6,867 nucleotides of DNA from Anaerolineales bacterium UBA5797 (GTDB lineage Bacteria; Chloroflexota; Anaerolineae; Anaerolineales; Villigracilaceae): the NCBI GenBank assembly GCA_002418205.1, contig DIDP01000014.1, positions 1-6,867 on the forward strand, in the 5' to 3' direction. Below, piece after piece: positions 1-5,935 of this stretch. The notes under the pieces were generated by a model. It worked only from the letters and a program-made list of their open reading frames with translations. It ran no database searches and was not told the DNA's origin. The position numbers were made by a program, and so were the translations under genes. Numbering within the stretch: position 1 is the first letter of the stretch; the number at the start of each line of letters is the position of its first letter.

Positions 1-44
1 CCCGGCGGTTTGCCAGGCTTCTTGAAGAGAGGGATGGATTGTGA
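1..44 (+). CDS. Possible C-terminal end of an upstream gene (partial)
   Basis: The third forward frame is open from the window edge to a TGA at 42-44 and would end in RRFARLLEERDGL, which reads like an ordinary charged helical C-terminus. The only other support is that the TGA overlaps a GTG (GTGA, 41-44) opening the next small frame, a usual arrangement in operons. Thirteen codons are too few to identify a family, and another frame is also open to 49-51. Treat this as a pointer to what may lie upstream. Confidence 0.22.
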   Translation, partial: RRFARLLEERDGL

Positions 45-199
45 AAAATAGGAACAGTGCGGATTATATGGAGTTTGAGAAAACTGTCAAAGTACGTAGG
101 CGGCAGATATTCCCCTTTAATATCATTATGCGACCTGTAAAAACGCCCCTATTCCCTACGGGTGAACTTGTGTGTGTGGACCGGGAAATGCAACCATAG
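41..199 (+). CDS. Doubtful small basic protein (52 codons, GTG start)
   Basis: A frame opens with GTG at 41, overlapping the TGA of the preceding frame as GTGA, and ends with TAG at 197-199. A purine-rich GAGAGGGA lies about 6-13 nt upstream and could serve as a ribosome site. The product would be soluble and basic in its first half (KVRRR near residues 17-21), with a short hydrophobic patch (IFPFNIIM) and a C-terminal half rich in Pro, Val and acidic residues. No domain is recognised. Against it: AGG arginine codons, rare in the genes downstream, are used more than once, and the length is near what chance allows. It could equally be a remnant of a longer gene. Confidence 0.27.
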   Translation: MKNRNSADYMEFEKTVKVRRRQIFPFNIIMRPVKTPLFPTGELVCVDREMQP

Positions 200-217
200 G
201 ATGCCATCGGACACATC

Positions 218-242
218 AATAATCCTCTTTCCGGGGATTATT
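218..242. repeat. 8-bp inverted repeat, possible weak terminator or operator
   Basis: AATAATCC (218-225) is the exact reverse complement of GGATTATT (235-242), with a 9-nt spacer in which one wobble pair (T226-G234) and one C-G pair (227-233) could extend the stem. The downstream arm ends in ATTATT but is followed by CAGAGG, with no T tract. As an intrinsic terminator for whatever lies upstream it would therefore be weak. It could instead be a protein-binding dyad between the upstream region and the gene at 316. Confidence 0.35.
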
Positions 243-277
243 CAGAGGCGACACGTTCCTCATACCCCCTGACAACC

Positions 278-316
278 TTTCGTATCATCGCGCAAAAAAC
301 GAAAAAGGATACGAAA
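278..316 (+). promoter_or_regulatory. 9-bp hairpin reaching the start codon at 316
   Basis: TTTCGTATC (278-286) pairs perfectly with GATACGAAA (308-316), whose last base is the A of the ATG of the following gene. The 21-nt loop holds an A-rich stretch, and the likely ribosome site AAGG (305-308) lies at the edge of the second arm. In the mRNA this would put the end of the ribosome site and the first base of the start codon in or beside a stem, which could lower translation until it is melted or bound. As DNA it could be an operator. The pairing is seen directly; the regulatory role is inferred. Confidence 0.4.
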
Positions 317-1260
317 TGAACACCAAACAAGAATGGAAAAAAGGCTTTACATGGATCGTGCTTCTGGTTTTGACGCCGGCAGTTTTATTCGCTGGACTTA
401 ACTTTCAGCAGTTGTATTCCGCATGGACAGTCCGGAGCGAAACACAGCGGCTTGCGAAGCTGGCGGGAGATGCACCGGATAATTTTGAAAATCCTGCGCC
501 ACTCATGGAGGATTTCGAGGACGGTCTTTCCACGGCATTTTGGGATTTCACGGTCATCAATGGCGCCGGGCAGGTCTCCAATGAAACCGCCTGGCACGCA
601 GCGGAAATGGAGATCGATCATCAACTCACCCTCCGGCATGTCCAGGATCCGATGTTTGAGACCGAAAGCCCGAAATGGCAGGAACCTTCCAGCGGACAAT
701 ATAACAATGTCACGTTGATCGGCGACAGTGGGTTTGAACCTACTTCTTCGAGCGATGTGGTTGTGGAGTTCAAAAGCCGGGTGGATGAGAATTTTTATGG
801 AACGGCAGGTGTCATTCTACAGCCGGCCGGAACACTTCAGGCAGATGGAATGTTTGCCCTGCCATTCGATATGTTTGGTTTCTCTGTGATCGGCAGCGAG
901 TCCGCCGTCAACGGGATCAATGGTCCGATTTGTTATCTGGCATTGAATTGGATTCCCGCCGAGGTCCAAGCCATGAACGTGGACCCGGAATTGTGGCATA
1001 CCTACCAGATCCGTCTGCATCAAGTCAGCAGGATCGAATGGATGGGAACCGTGTCGGTGGACGGGTCGGAACTGTGTCGGATGATGATGCCGGCGTTTGG
1101 ACCGCTGGAGATCCAGGTCTGGAGCGATAATTATCTGGTGAGCACCCAGCCGCAACGATGGTGGCAGATCGCACCGGTCCTTGAGTTGGGTTTCCAGGAT
1201 GGTGGGAACAAGGAGTTTCATCTGGATGACATTCGTATCTTTGAGAAGGTTCGGGAATAA
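316..1260 (+). CDS. Membrane-anchored extracytoplasmic protein, possible concanavalin A-like domain
   Basis: The 314-aa product begins with a short basic stretch (KQEWKKG) and one hydrophobic segment at about residues 11-30, so it should be an N-terminal signal anchor with the rest outside the membrane. Residues 31-55 look like a helical linker. The remainder is rich in aromatic residues and alternating strand patterns: DFEDG at 66-70 followed by FWDF, WHTYQIRL at 227-234, VSVDG at 246-250, LEIQVWSDN at 264-272 and a closing FHLDDIRIFE at 301-310. This order is typical of jelly-roll (concanavalin A-like lectin/glucanase) domains, but no catalytic acid motif is evident, so a binding role is as likely as an enzymatic one. 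The ATG is preceded by AAGG with 7-nt spacing. A strong terminator follows, so it is probably transcribed on its own. It may be unrelated to the secretion operon or may be a surface partner of it. Confidence 0.85.
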   Translation: MNTKQEWKKGFTWIVLLVLTPAVLFAGLNFQQLYSAWTVRSETQRLAKLAGDAPDNFENPAPLMEDFEDGLSTAFWDFTVINGAGQVSNETAWHAAEMEIDHQLTLRHVQDPMFETESPKWQEPSSGQYNNVTLIGDSGFEPTSSSDVVVEFKSRVDENFYGTAGVILQPAGTLQADGMFALPFDMFGFSVIGSESAVNGINGPICYLALNWIPAEVQAMNVDPELWHTYQIRLHQVSRIEWMGTVSVDGSELCRMMMPAFGPLEIQVWSDNYLVSTQPQRWWQIAPVLELGFQDGGNKEFHLDDIRIFEKVRE

Positions 1261-1273
1261 ACAGGCACTGATC

Positions 1274-1306
1274 AATACGCCCGGTCGTGAACCGGGCGTA
1301 TTTTTG
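1274..1306 (+). terminator. Intrinsic terminator after the anchored-protein gene
   Basis: AATACGCCCGGT (1274-1285) pairs perfectly with ACCGGGCGTATT (1291-1302) around the 5-nt loop CGTGA, giving a 12-bp GC-rich stem that runs directly into TTT and then G. It begins 14 nt after the TAA of the preceding gene. This is a textbook rho-independent terminator and separates that gene from the operon beginning at 1367. Confidence 0.9.
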
Positions 1307-1353
1307 CGGGAACGGTAAGCGACACCTACAACCCACCTTGTCTACCTGAACAG

Positions 1354-1359
1354 TATAGT
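1354..1359 (+). promoter_or_regulatory. Candidate -10 box for a leaderless operon transcript
   Basis: TATAGT differs from the consensus TATAAT at one base and ends 7 nt before the A of the ATG at 1367, so transcription would begin at or next to the start codon. The sequence between the terminator at 1306 and the ATG shows no Shine-Dalgarno match (the bases before ATG are TCACGCCC), which agrees with a leaderless message. No convincing -35 hexamer is present at 16-18 nt: TTGTCT at 1338-1343 is too close, with a 10-nt gap. The call therefore rests on the -10 match and its position. Confidence 0.33.
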
Positions 1360-1366
1360 CACGCCC

Positions 1367-1936
1367 ATGAGTGAGTCGTACCAGTCCAAACAGGAACGCC
1401 GGCAACGGTTGTTGGAGTCACTGCCCGAGGGACTTCGTCCGCACGTTTCCGTGCGCAATATCGAAGCTGTGGCAGCGCTTTCTCCGCAGGCACAGACTCG
1501 TTTGCTGGAAGCCGTTCAAGCCGGGCTCAAGCGATTGCCGCGTGCGATTGAACAATTACGCGCCGACCCGCAGACTTCCATTGCAGAGCTGATCGCCCCT
1601 CCTGCACAACCTGAAACAGAACTGTCTGCACAGAACCACTCTGCATCCATTGGACAGGAAGTGGCGGATCTGATCCAGGAGTGCTTTCCGGATATGCCGC
1701 GTGTGTCGGCGGAGGCGCTCGCAGATGCAGACGTGATGCAGGTCGTGCGATCTGTCGCAGAAGCCCATCAGCAGGTCTTCAAGTCCAATCACATCAAGAC
1801 GGATTTCGTCATGCTGACCCTGTATGGATTGGTACGCCAGACACTCGAACGACTCGAAGAGATCATCGAAGAAACGCCTGCCCTGCGGCAGGTTTTTGAA
1901 AAAAACAACGAATGGAGAAAAGAAGAAACATGTTGA
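1367..1936 (+). CDS. Unknown helical cytoplasmic protein, first gene of the operon
   Basis: This 189-aa protein has no signal peptide or membrane segment and is not recognised as a known family. It is predicted almost wholly helical: an N-terminal Arg/Gln/Leu-rich helix at about 7-20, helices at 31-67, a low-complexity linker rich in Pro, Gln and Ala at about 76-95, then a second helical part at 96-188 ending in an acidic segment (ERLEEIIEE, 161-169). The two-lobe form with a flexible linker would suit an adaptor or chaperone-like partner. Its stop overlaps the start of the CpaB-like gene by 7 nt, so it is very likely co-translated with the machine that follows. The start lacks a ribosome site and may be leaderless. 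That it is a real gene is supported by the long open frame, sensible composition and tight coupling. Its function is unknown. Confidence 0.8.
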   Translation: MSESYQSKQERRQRLLESLPEGLRPHVSVRNIEAVAALSPQAQTRLLEAVQAGLKRLPRAIEQLRADPQTSIAELIAPPAQPETELSAQNHSASIGQEVADLIQECFPDMPRVSAEALADADVMQVVRSVAEAHQQVFKSNHIKTDFVMLTLYGLVRQTLERLEEIIEETPALRQVFEKNNEWRKEETC

Positions 1937-2844
1937 AACGTATTGCCTCAACCGGCGTGAACCTGGTGGTGCTGGGCGTGTCAGTTGGAATATTTCTGGT
2001 GGCGTTCATCGCCTTGAACGCTCTGGGTGCGGCGCAGAAGCCGCCCACCATTTCTGTATTGTCCGCCACACGCAACTTGAACATCGGCGATGTCATCACC
2101 GCAAATGACCTGGCGGTCAAGACCGTCTTTCAGGATGACAACGCCAGTCTGTATATCCCTAGGGAGGAAGTGACTGGTGTAGTCGGCGGCATTGTCGCTC
2201 AACCGATTGGGAACGGGCAACCGATCTTCCGCAATGCCATCGTGGCGCCAGCAGCAGAAGGCACGCGCCTGTCGGCTGTGCTGGCTCAATTCCCTGGACA
2301 CAGTTTATTCCCTCTGCCATTGGACGCGATGAATTTGGTATCGCCCGATGCAGAAGCCTTCCTGCCCGGAGACCTGATCGGCGTGACTGTGGTGATCAGC
2401 ACCCGACCGCAGCAGATGAGCACACCGACCCCGATGCCGGAATTGGTCATTGATCCTGGGTATATTGAACCGACCGCCCAGCCATCGCCGCTTGAATTGG
2501 AGCAGGCAGATGCGATGAACCGCACGTTCCCACCGCTTGCCAAGGATTTGTTCCCAATGGGTGTACGTGTGATCGCGATACAAGGCTTGCCGGCACAGAC
2601 TGACTCTACTGAGAATAGCGATGGTGGTTCCTCCTTCACGCTTGAAGATACGCAGAAGATGCTGATCCTGCTCGTCCCAAATGAGAGCCGTGAAGTGTTG
2701 TCGCTTGCCTTGCAGCAGAGCGATCGTTTGGTGGTCTCGCTCATGGCCCGTGGTGATGAAATACCGTCTGCCGGATTCACCTATTGGGATTTCGAAGACT
2801 TGTTCAAGCAGGATCGTGAAGAAGTCCTGGGAGGAGGGCAGTAA
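1930..2844 (+). CDS. cpaB: CpaB/RcpC-like SAF-domain pilus assembly protein
   Basis: With the start at 1930 the product is 304 aa: a basic N-terminus (MLKR), a single membrane segment at about 11-33, then an extracytoplasmic region. Residues about 41-106 match the SAF domain pattern seen in CpaB (NIGDVITANDL at 51-61, then GGIVAQPIGNGQPIF at 86-100). The later CpaB parts are also visible: LPGDLIGVTVV (145-155), GVRVIAI (211-217) and a strand-helix-strand unit (243-271) with a VPNES turn. CpaB/RcpC of Tad pili lines the extracytoplasmic channel. A Pro/Thr-rich stretch at about 158-205 interrupts the second part. An ATG at 1912 in the same frame would add MEKRRN, but 1930 gives the usual short CpaB N-terminus and GGAG lies at 1914-1917. 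The gene overlaps the previous one by 7 nt and the next by 1 nt (TAATG). The family is clear; the exact system (Tad pilus or a derived machine) is not. Confidence 0.85.
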   Translation: MLKRIASTGVNLVVLGVSVGIFLVAFIALNALGAAQKPPTISVLSATRNLNIGDVITANDLAVKTVFQDDNASLYIPREEVTGVVGGIVAQPIGNGQPIFRNAIVAPAAEGTRLSAVLAQFPGHSLFPLPLDAMNLVSPDAEAFLPGDLIGVTVVISTRPQQMSTPTPMPELVIDPGYIEPTAQPSPLELEQADAMNRTFPPLAKDLFPMGVRVIAIQGLPAQTDSTENSDGGSSFTLEDTQKMLILLVPNESREVLSLALQQSDRLVVSLMARGDEIPSAGFTYWDFEDLFKQDREEVLGGGQ

Positions 2845-4205
2845 TGCAAGTTTTGTTACTCGGTGCGGGAACCGTGACATCCCGCTTGAACATGCAGCTT
2901 GCGGAACAAGGTCATTCTGTTATCGCTCAGATCGCGGCGTTCACGCCGCAACACATTGACCTGTTCGACTTCCGCGCGTTGGTAGTGGTATCGCCAGAGT
3001 CATCGGTATCCCCGGAGAGTCTGGTCAAGGCAGCCGAGCGGGGCAAGTTGATCTTTGTCATCGCGGGTGTCGGCGATGGCATGGCATCCTGGGCGAATGG
3101 CGTGGGCGTGCCATCCATTGCATATCCGCCCTCGGATGTGGACATCAATAAGTTGTATGAAGAGATGCGCCGTGCAGATGCTGGCAATCTCGCAGCGGAC
3201 GACCAGTATCGCAGAGCGGTGCTGGGCAGTGATATGTCGGCACGCATTCAATCGGGCATGGCGGTGCGGAAAATCGCGATCACGTCCCCAAAAGGTGGAA
3301 CGGGCAAGACGACTGTGGCAGTGAATTTGGCAGTCGCGCTTGCCTTGTCAGGTATCACGACGTACCTCGTGGATGCCGATGGCAATGCCGGCGCACTGCA
3401 ATATCACATGCGCATGGAACGGGTCAATACGACCATGATCGGTCTCTTGCGGCGTGAGATCGCCAAAGCCAACAAAGGCGTGATGAGTGATGTCGCATCG
3501 GGTGCGGCGTATCTCAATGCCTTCACTCCGTTGGAAAATTTACCGACCTTGCGAGTCCTGCCAGGTCTTATCACTGATGATCTGGGCGACGAAGTCTTGC
3601 AACAGGAAGCCAGAGTCGCCGAAGTAATTCAAGGCTTGTATGAAGCCGGTGTCGCCGCAGGCGGTGTGGTCATCATGGATGTCGGCATCAACCCTGCGCA
3701 TGTGGTGCATCGTGCGGCACTAAAGGCAGCCGAAGGGATTGCGATTGTGATCAAGCCGGAAATTCCCGATCTTGCAGAAACGCGCCGCTGGATCGCAAGG
3801 ATGATCAACTCTCTGGCAAGTGTGGTCGGCAAGGGCAGCGCGCATGAATTCGTCGGCAGCCGCGTCAAGCTCTGCTACAACCAGGTGGTGGGCGATGGTT
3901 TCAAGGCGGCACACAAGATGTTGCAACAAGCCTTGAGCGAGGACAAGATCGAACTCGCCTTGATCCCCAATGGCATCATTCCGATTGTCGATCCACGCCT
4001 CGCTGCCCAAGCTGTGAACTCGGATCGGCGTGAGGATGTTTTGATCTGGCGGTACAAGAAAGAGAAGTTGGAGGAGCTCGGACCGTTCGCTGATTCATTA
4101 CTTGGCTTTGCCTCGCACTTCGTGCCGGCAGTTCGTGAAGGTGCTTCACGCATTGGGCTATTGCCGAACGCTCCCAAAAAGCGCGGCTGGTTCGGGAAGG
4201 GATAG
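2844..4205 (+). CDS. cpaE: CpaE/TadZ-like ParA-family ATPase
   Basis: This is a 453-aa cytoplasmic protein. Residues 1-115 form a small alpha/beta domain, with LLLGAGT at 4-10 and ALVVVSPES at 45-53, in the place where CpaE/TadZ carry a degenerate receiver domain. The MinD/ParA ATPase domain starts near 140: deviant Walker A KGGTGKTT at 150-157, with signature lysine K150 and catalytic K155; the Walker A' strand YLVDADG at 174-180; and the Walker B-like strand VVIMDVG at 275-281, with D279. A helix with GINPAHVVHRAALKA follows at 281-295. CpaE/TadZ proteins place the pilus machine at a site in the cell by nucleotide-dependent dimerisation at the membrane. A strong ribosome site, GGAGGAGGG at 2830-2838, sits 5 nt before ATG, and the start overlaps the previous stop as TAATG. 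The C-terminal tail is basic (KKRGWFGKG), which could help membrane contact. Plain ParA is unlikely given the N-terminal domain and context. Confidence 0.87.
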   Translation: MQVLLLGAGTVTSRLNMQLAEQGHSVIAQIAAFTPQHIDLFDFRALVVVSPESSVSPESLVKAAERGKLIFVIAGVGDGMASWANGVGVPSIAYPPSDVDINKLYEEMRRADAGNLAADDQYRRAVLGSDMSARIQSGMAVRKIAITSPKGGTGKTTVAVNLAVALALSGITTYLVDADGNAGALQYHMRMERVNTTMIGLLRREIAKANKGVMSDVASGAAYLNAFTPLENLPTLRVLPGLITDDLGDEVLQQEARVAEVIQGLYEAGVAAGGVVIMDVGINPAHVVHRAALKAAEGIAIVIKPEIPDLAETRRWIARMINSLASVVGKGSAHEFVGSRVKLCYNQVVGDGFKAAHKMLQQALSEDKIELALIPNGIIPIVDPRLAAQAVNSDRREDVLIWRYKKEKLEELGPFADSLLGFASHFVPAVREGASRIGLLPNAPKKRGWFGKG

Positions 4206-4207
4206 CC

Positions 4208-5650
4208 ATGTTCGATATTGCAGGCAAAACCATGAAGCCTGTCTCGGAGGTACGATCCTCGGATGAGATGGAGCGCTGGTGGAATGTTCTTGCTGAGGAA
4301 GGACGTGCAAAGAAGGCAATTGAGTCGTTGCAGAAGAGTCTGACCTCCACAGAGATCGAAGTGCTGGCTCGTCAGGTCTTTGAAGAAGTGAGTGTCCGTG
4401 CGGTGGATGCAGGAGTCTCATTACCCAAGGAATACATCCTGCGGCTGATCGGGGAATTGTCTGGGATGGGTCCGCTATTGGAACTCATTGCCCGTTCAGA
4501 CATCGAAGACATCGCCATCAACCTGGGGCACATCTATGTGTACACAACCAGCAACGGCTGGGAACATGCGGGTGCTGCACCGGATGGGATCGGCGATGCA
4601 CTGCGAGTCATGATCGACCGCGCAGGACAACGCGCGCCGACACCCGATTACCCGATTGCCGATGCGATGTTGCAGGTCATGGTTCCGCTTATAGATGGAA
4701 CGGTTCGACGTAAGGGCGTGCGTATCAATTACGTCATGCCTCCTGCTTCACCCTATGGCGACACGATCACCTTGCGTGTCTCCAATTACCGCACAGCCTC
4801 CGATTTGACGCAGGGAAGCCTGGCATTGTTATGTCAGAACAGACTCCCGCCTGTGCCGCGTCCCAAATTCGATCCAAAAGATTTCCCGCGTGGCAATGGC
4901 ATTCTCACGCCTGAAGCCGCGAATTATTTGTTGAGTGTCATGGTGCATGGCGGGACGCTCGTTATCGCCGGCACGACCGGTTCAGGCAAGACCTTTGTCG
5001 GACAGCGCATTCTTCAAGAGATGTTGGACTATTACCCGCGTGGTGCGATCCGTTTGTTTATCGTGGAAGATAGTAATGAAATTATCCTCAATGGTTGGAA
5101 CGGGGATGGCAAGGCAGATACAGGAAACATCATCTACACTGTAACCCGTCCTGAAATTCGTGGTGGACCACCACCGGTCACCATGTATGACCTGATCCGT
5201 TCTGCTTTGCGTTCGCGTCCGCACGGAGTCGTCATCGGCGAAGCGCGTGGCGCGGAAGCATGGGAACTCATTCGTGCGGCAGCCACGGGACATGGACACA
5301 GCGCCTTCACGATCCATGCCACCAGCGCCGAGCATGTCTGGCCGCGCTTCTTGCAGGTGGTGCAGGCGCATCCGGATGCGGCGCGCATGTCGGAGATCCA
5401 GATCGCGCAGTCGTTTGCAGAAGCAGTCACAGCAGCCGTGTATATCGAACGCAATCCGCAGCATGGACAGATCGTGCGCGAGATCGTGGAGGTGTCCACC
5501 ATTGTGGAACGCACCGCTGCACGTCCATCCTTTTCCCCGTTGTTCAAATTTGAAGCCGGCAAGGGACTCGTTCCCACCGGCAATCGTCCCATGCGTCCGG
5601 GCTTTCGCGCCACGGACTTGAATATTTCTGAATCCATGTTCAAACCATAG
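4208..5650 (+). CDS. cpaF: CpaF/TadA-like type II/IV secretion ATPase
   Basis: The 480-aa protein is close to the usual CpaF/TadA length. An N-terminal helical part (about 20-90) leads into the N-domain (LSGMGPLLELIARSDIEDI at 84-102, the usual site of the 'G.GPLE.LL.D..I..I' motif), ITLRVSNYR (187-195), and then the RecA-like motor. Walker A is GTTGSGKT at 255-262. The Asp box is IVEDSNE at 285-291, Walker B is VVIGEARGAEA at 341-351 with E345, and the His box is TGHGHSAFTIHA at 360-371. All catalytic elements are present. Such hexamers drive pilus extension or secretion from the cytoplasmic side. CpaF usually has TGHD and HANS; here TGHG and HATS are found, and a Gly/Pro-rich insert lies at about 296-324. 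The gene begins 2 nt after the CpaE-like stop with GGGAAGGG upstream. It is not followed by tadB/tadC. A VirB11-type conjugation ATPase is the alternative. Confidence 0.9.
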   Translation: MFDIAGKTMKPVSEVRSSDEMERWWNVLAEEGRAKKAIESLQKSLTSTEIEVLARQVFEEVSVRAVDAGVSLPKEYILRLIGELSGMGPLLELIARSDIEDIAINLGHIYVYTTSNGWEHAGAAPDGIGDALRVMIDRAGQRAPTPDYPIADAMLQVMVPLIDGTVRRKGVRINYVMPPASPYGDTITLRVSNYRTASDLTQGSLALLCQNRLPPVPRPKFDPKDFPRGNGILTPEAANYLLSVMVHGGTLVIAGTTGSGKTFVGQRILQEMLDYYPRGAIRLFIVEDSNEIILNGWNGDGKADTGNIIYTVTRPEIRGGPPPVTMYDLIRSALRSRPHGVVIGEARGAEAWELIRAAATGHGHSAFTIHATSAEHVWPRFLQVVQAHPDAARMSEIQIAQSFAEAVTAAVYIERNPQHGQIVREIVEVSTIVERTAARPSFSPLFKFEAGKGLVPTGNRPMRPGFRATDLNISESMFKP

Positions 5651-5653
5651 GAG
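5649..5653 (+). promoter_or_regulatory. Ribosome binding site of the 91-aa gene
   Basis: AGGAG sits 6 nt before the ATG at 5660 and shares two bases with the TAG stop (5648-5650) of the ATPase gene. This suggests coupled translation and supports the small frame as a real gene. Confidence 0.6.
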
Positions 5654-5659
5654 ACCCAT

Positions 5660-5935
5660 ATGGCAAAAAGATCGAAACGATTACCTCAAATGATTGCAAG
5701 AGGCTTTGAGATTATGTTGAAGTCCATCCCTGCAGACGCCCTGGTCAACCAAACCGGGGCAGAAGAGGCTATTCAACGCTATCGTGTTCGCCCGGATAAT
5801 CATCTTACAAGTGCGTTTTCCGATCTGTTACAGGAGATAAATCCTTGTATCGATTCAAAAAAACTGCAGGAGGCAGACGTTGATATCGCCCTCCTGCAAG
5901 TGAAGGCAGATCTTAAGTCATGGAGTTTCCAATGA
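5660..5935 (+). CDS. Small basic protein of unknown function in the secretion operon
   Basis: This 91-aa product starts with a strongly basic stretch (MAKRSKRL) and is otherwise soluble. It has no membrane segment and no domain that I recognise. Two helical regions are likely at about 9-25 and 31-41, with a further amphipathic one at about 66-85 (KKLQEADVDIALLQVKADL). One cysteine (PCID) is present. The ATG follows AGGAG with 6-nt spacing and lies 9 nt after the ATPase stop, and its own stop overlaps the next start as ATGA. This tight placement on both sides is the main reason to accept it. It occupies the place where tadB would be expected, but it is far too short and not hydrophobic enough to be a platform protein. 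An accessory or regulatory partner of the ATPase is an inference only. Confidence 0.72.
   Translation: MAKRSKRLPQMIARGFEIMLKSIPADALVNQTGAEEAIQRYRVRPDNHLTSAFSDLLQEINPCIDSKKLQEADVDIALLQVKADLKSWSFQ
5922..5925 (+). promoter_or_regulatory. Ribosome binding site that fixes the start at 5932
   Basis: GGAG is placed 6 nt before the ATG at 5932, which overlaps the preceding TGA as ATGA. The alternative in-frame ATG at 5920 lies upstream of this site and has no comparable purine run at the right distance, so 5932 is the preferred start. Confidence 0.6.

Noticed and set aside
169..180. Short TG repeat (TGTGTGTGTGG)
   Set aside because: Only about five dinucleotide units, which is within chance and shows no link to any gene start.
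1338..1343. TTGTCT as a -35 element for the TATAGT box
   Set aside because: The gap between them is only 10 nt, too short for a normal sigma-70-type promoter.
1912..1929. Upstream in-frame ATG at 1912 as the start of the CpaB-like gene
   Set aside because: It would add MEKRRN, put GGAG inside the coding region and lengthen the overlap. The ATG at 1930 gives the normal short basic N-terminus before the membrane segment.
4982..5659. Long open frame on the minus strand opposite the ATPase gene
   Set aside because: It is antisense to a gene with full Walker A, Asp box, Walker B and His box motifs. Its own product is rich in Arg, His and Cys without any pattern, as expected for a shadow frame.
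5865..5898. 9-bp inverted repeat TGCAGGAGG / CCTCCTGCA with a 16-nt loop inside the 91-aa gene
   Set aside because: It lies wholly within coding sequence, has no T tract and is not near a start codon. The codons explain it well enough, and one such repeat is not surprising in this length.
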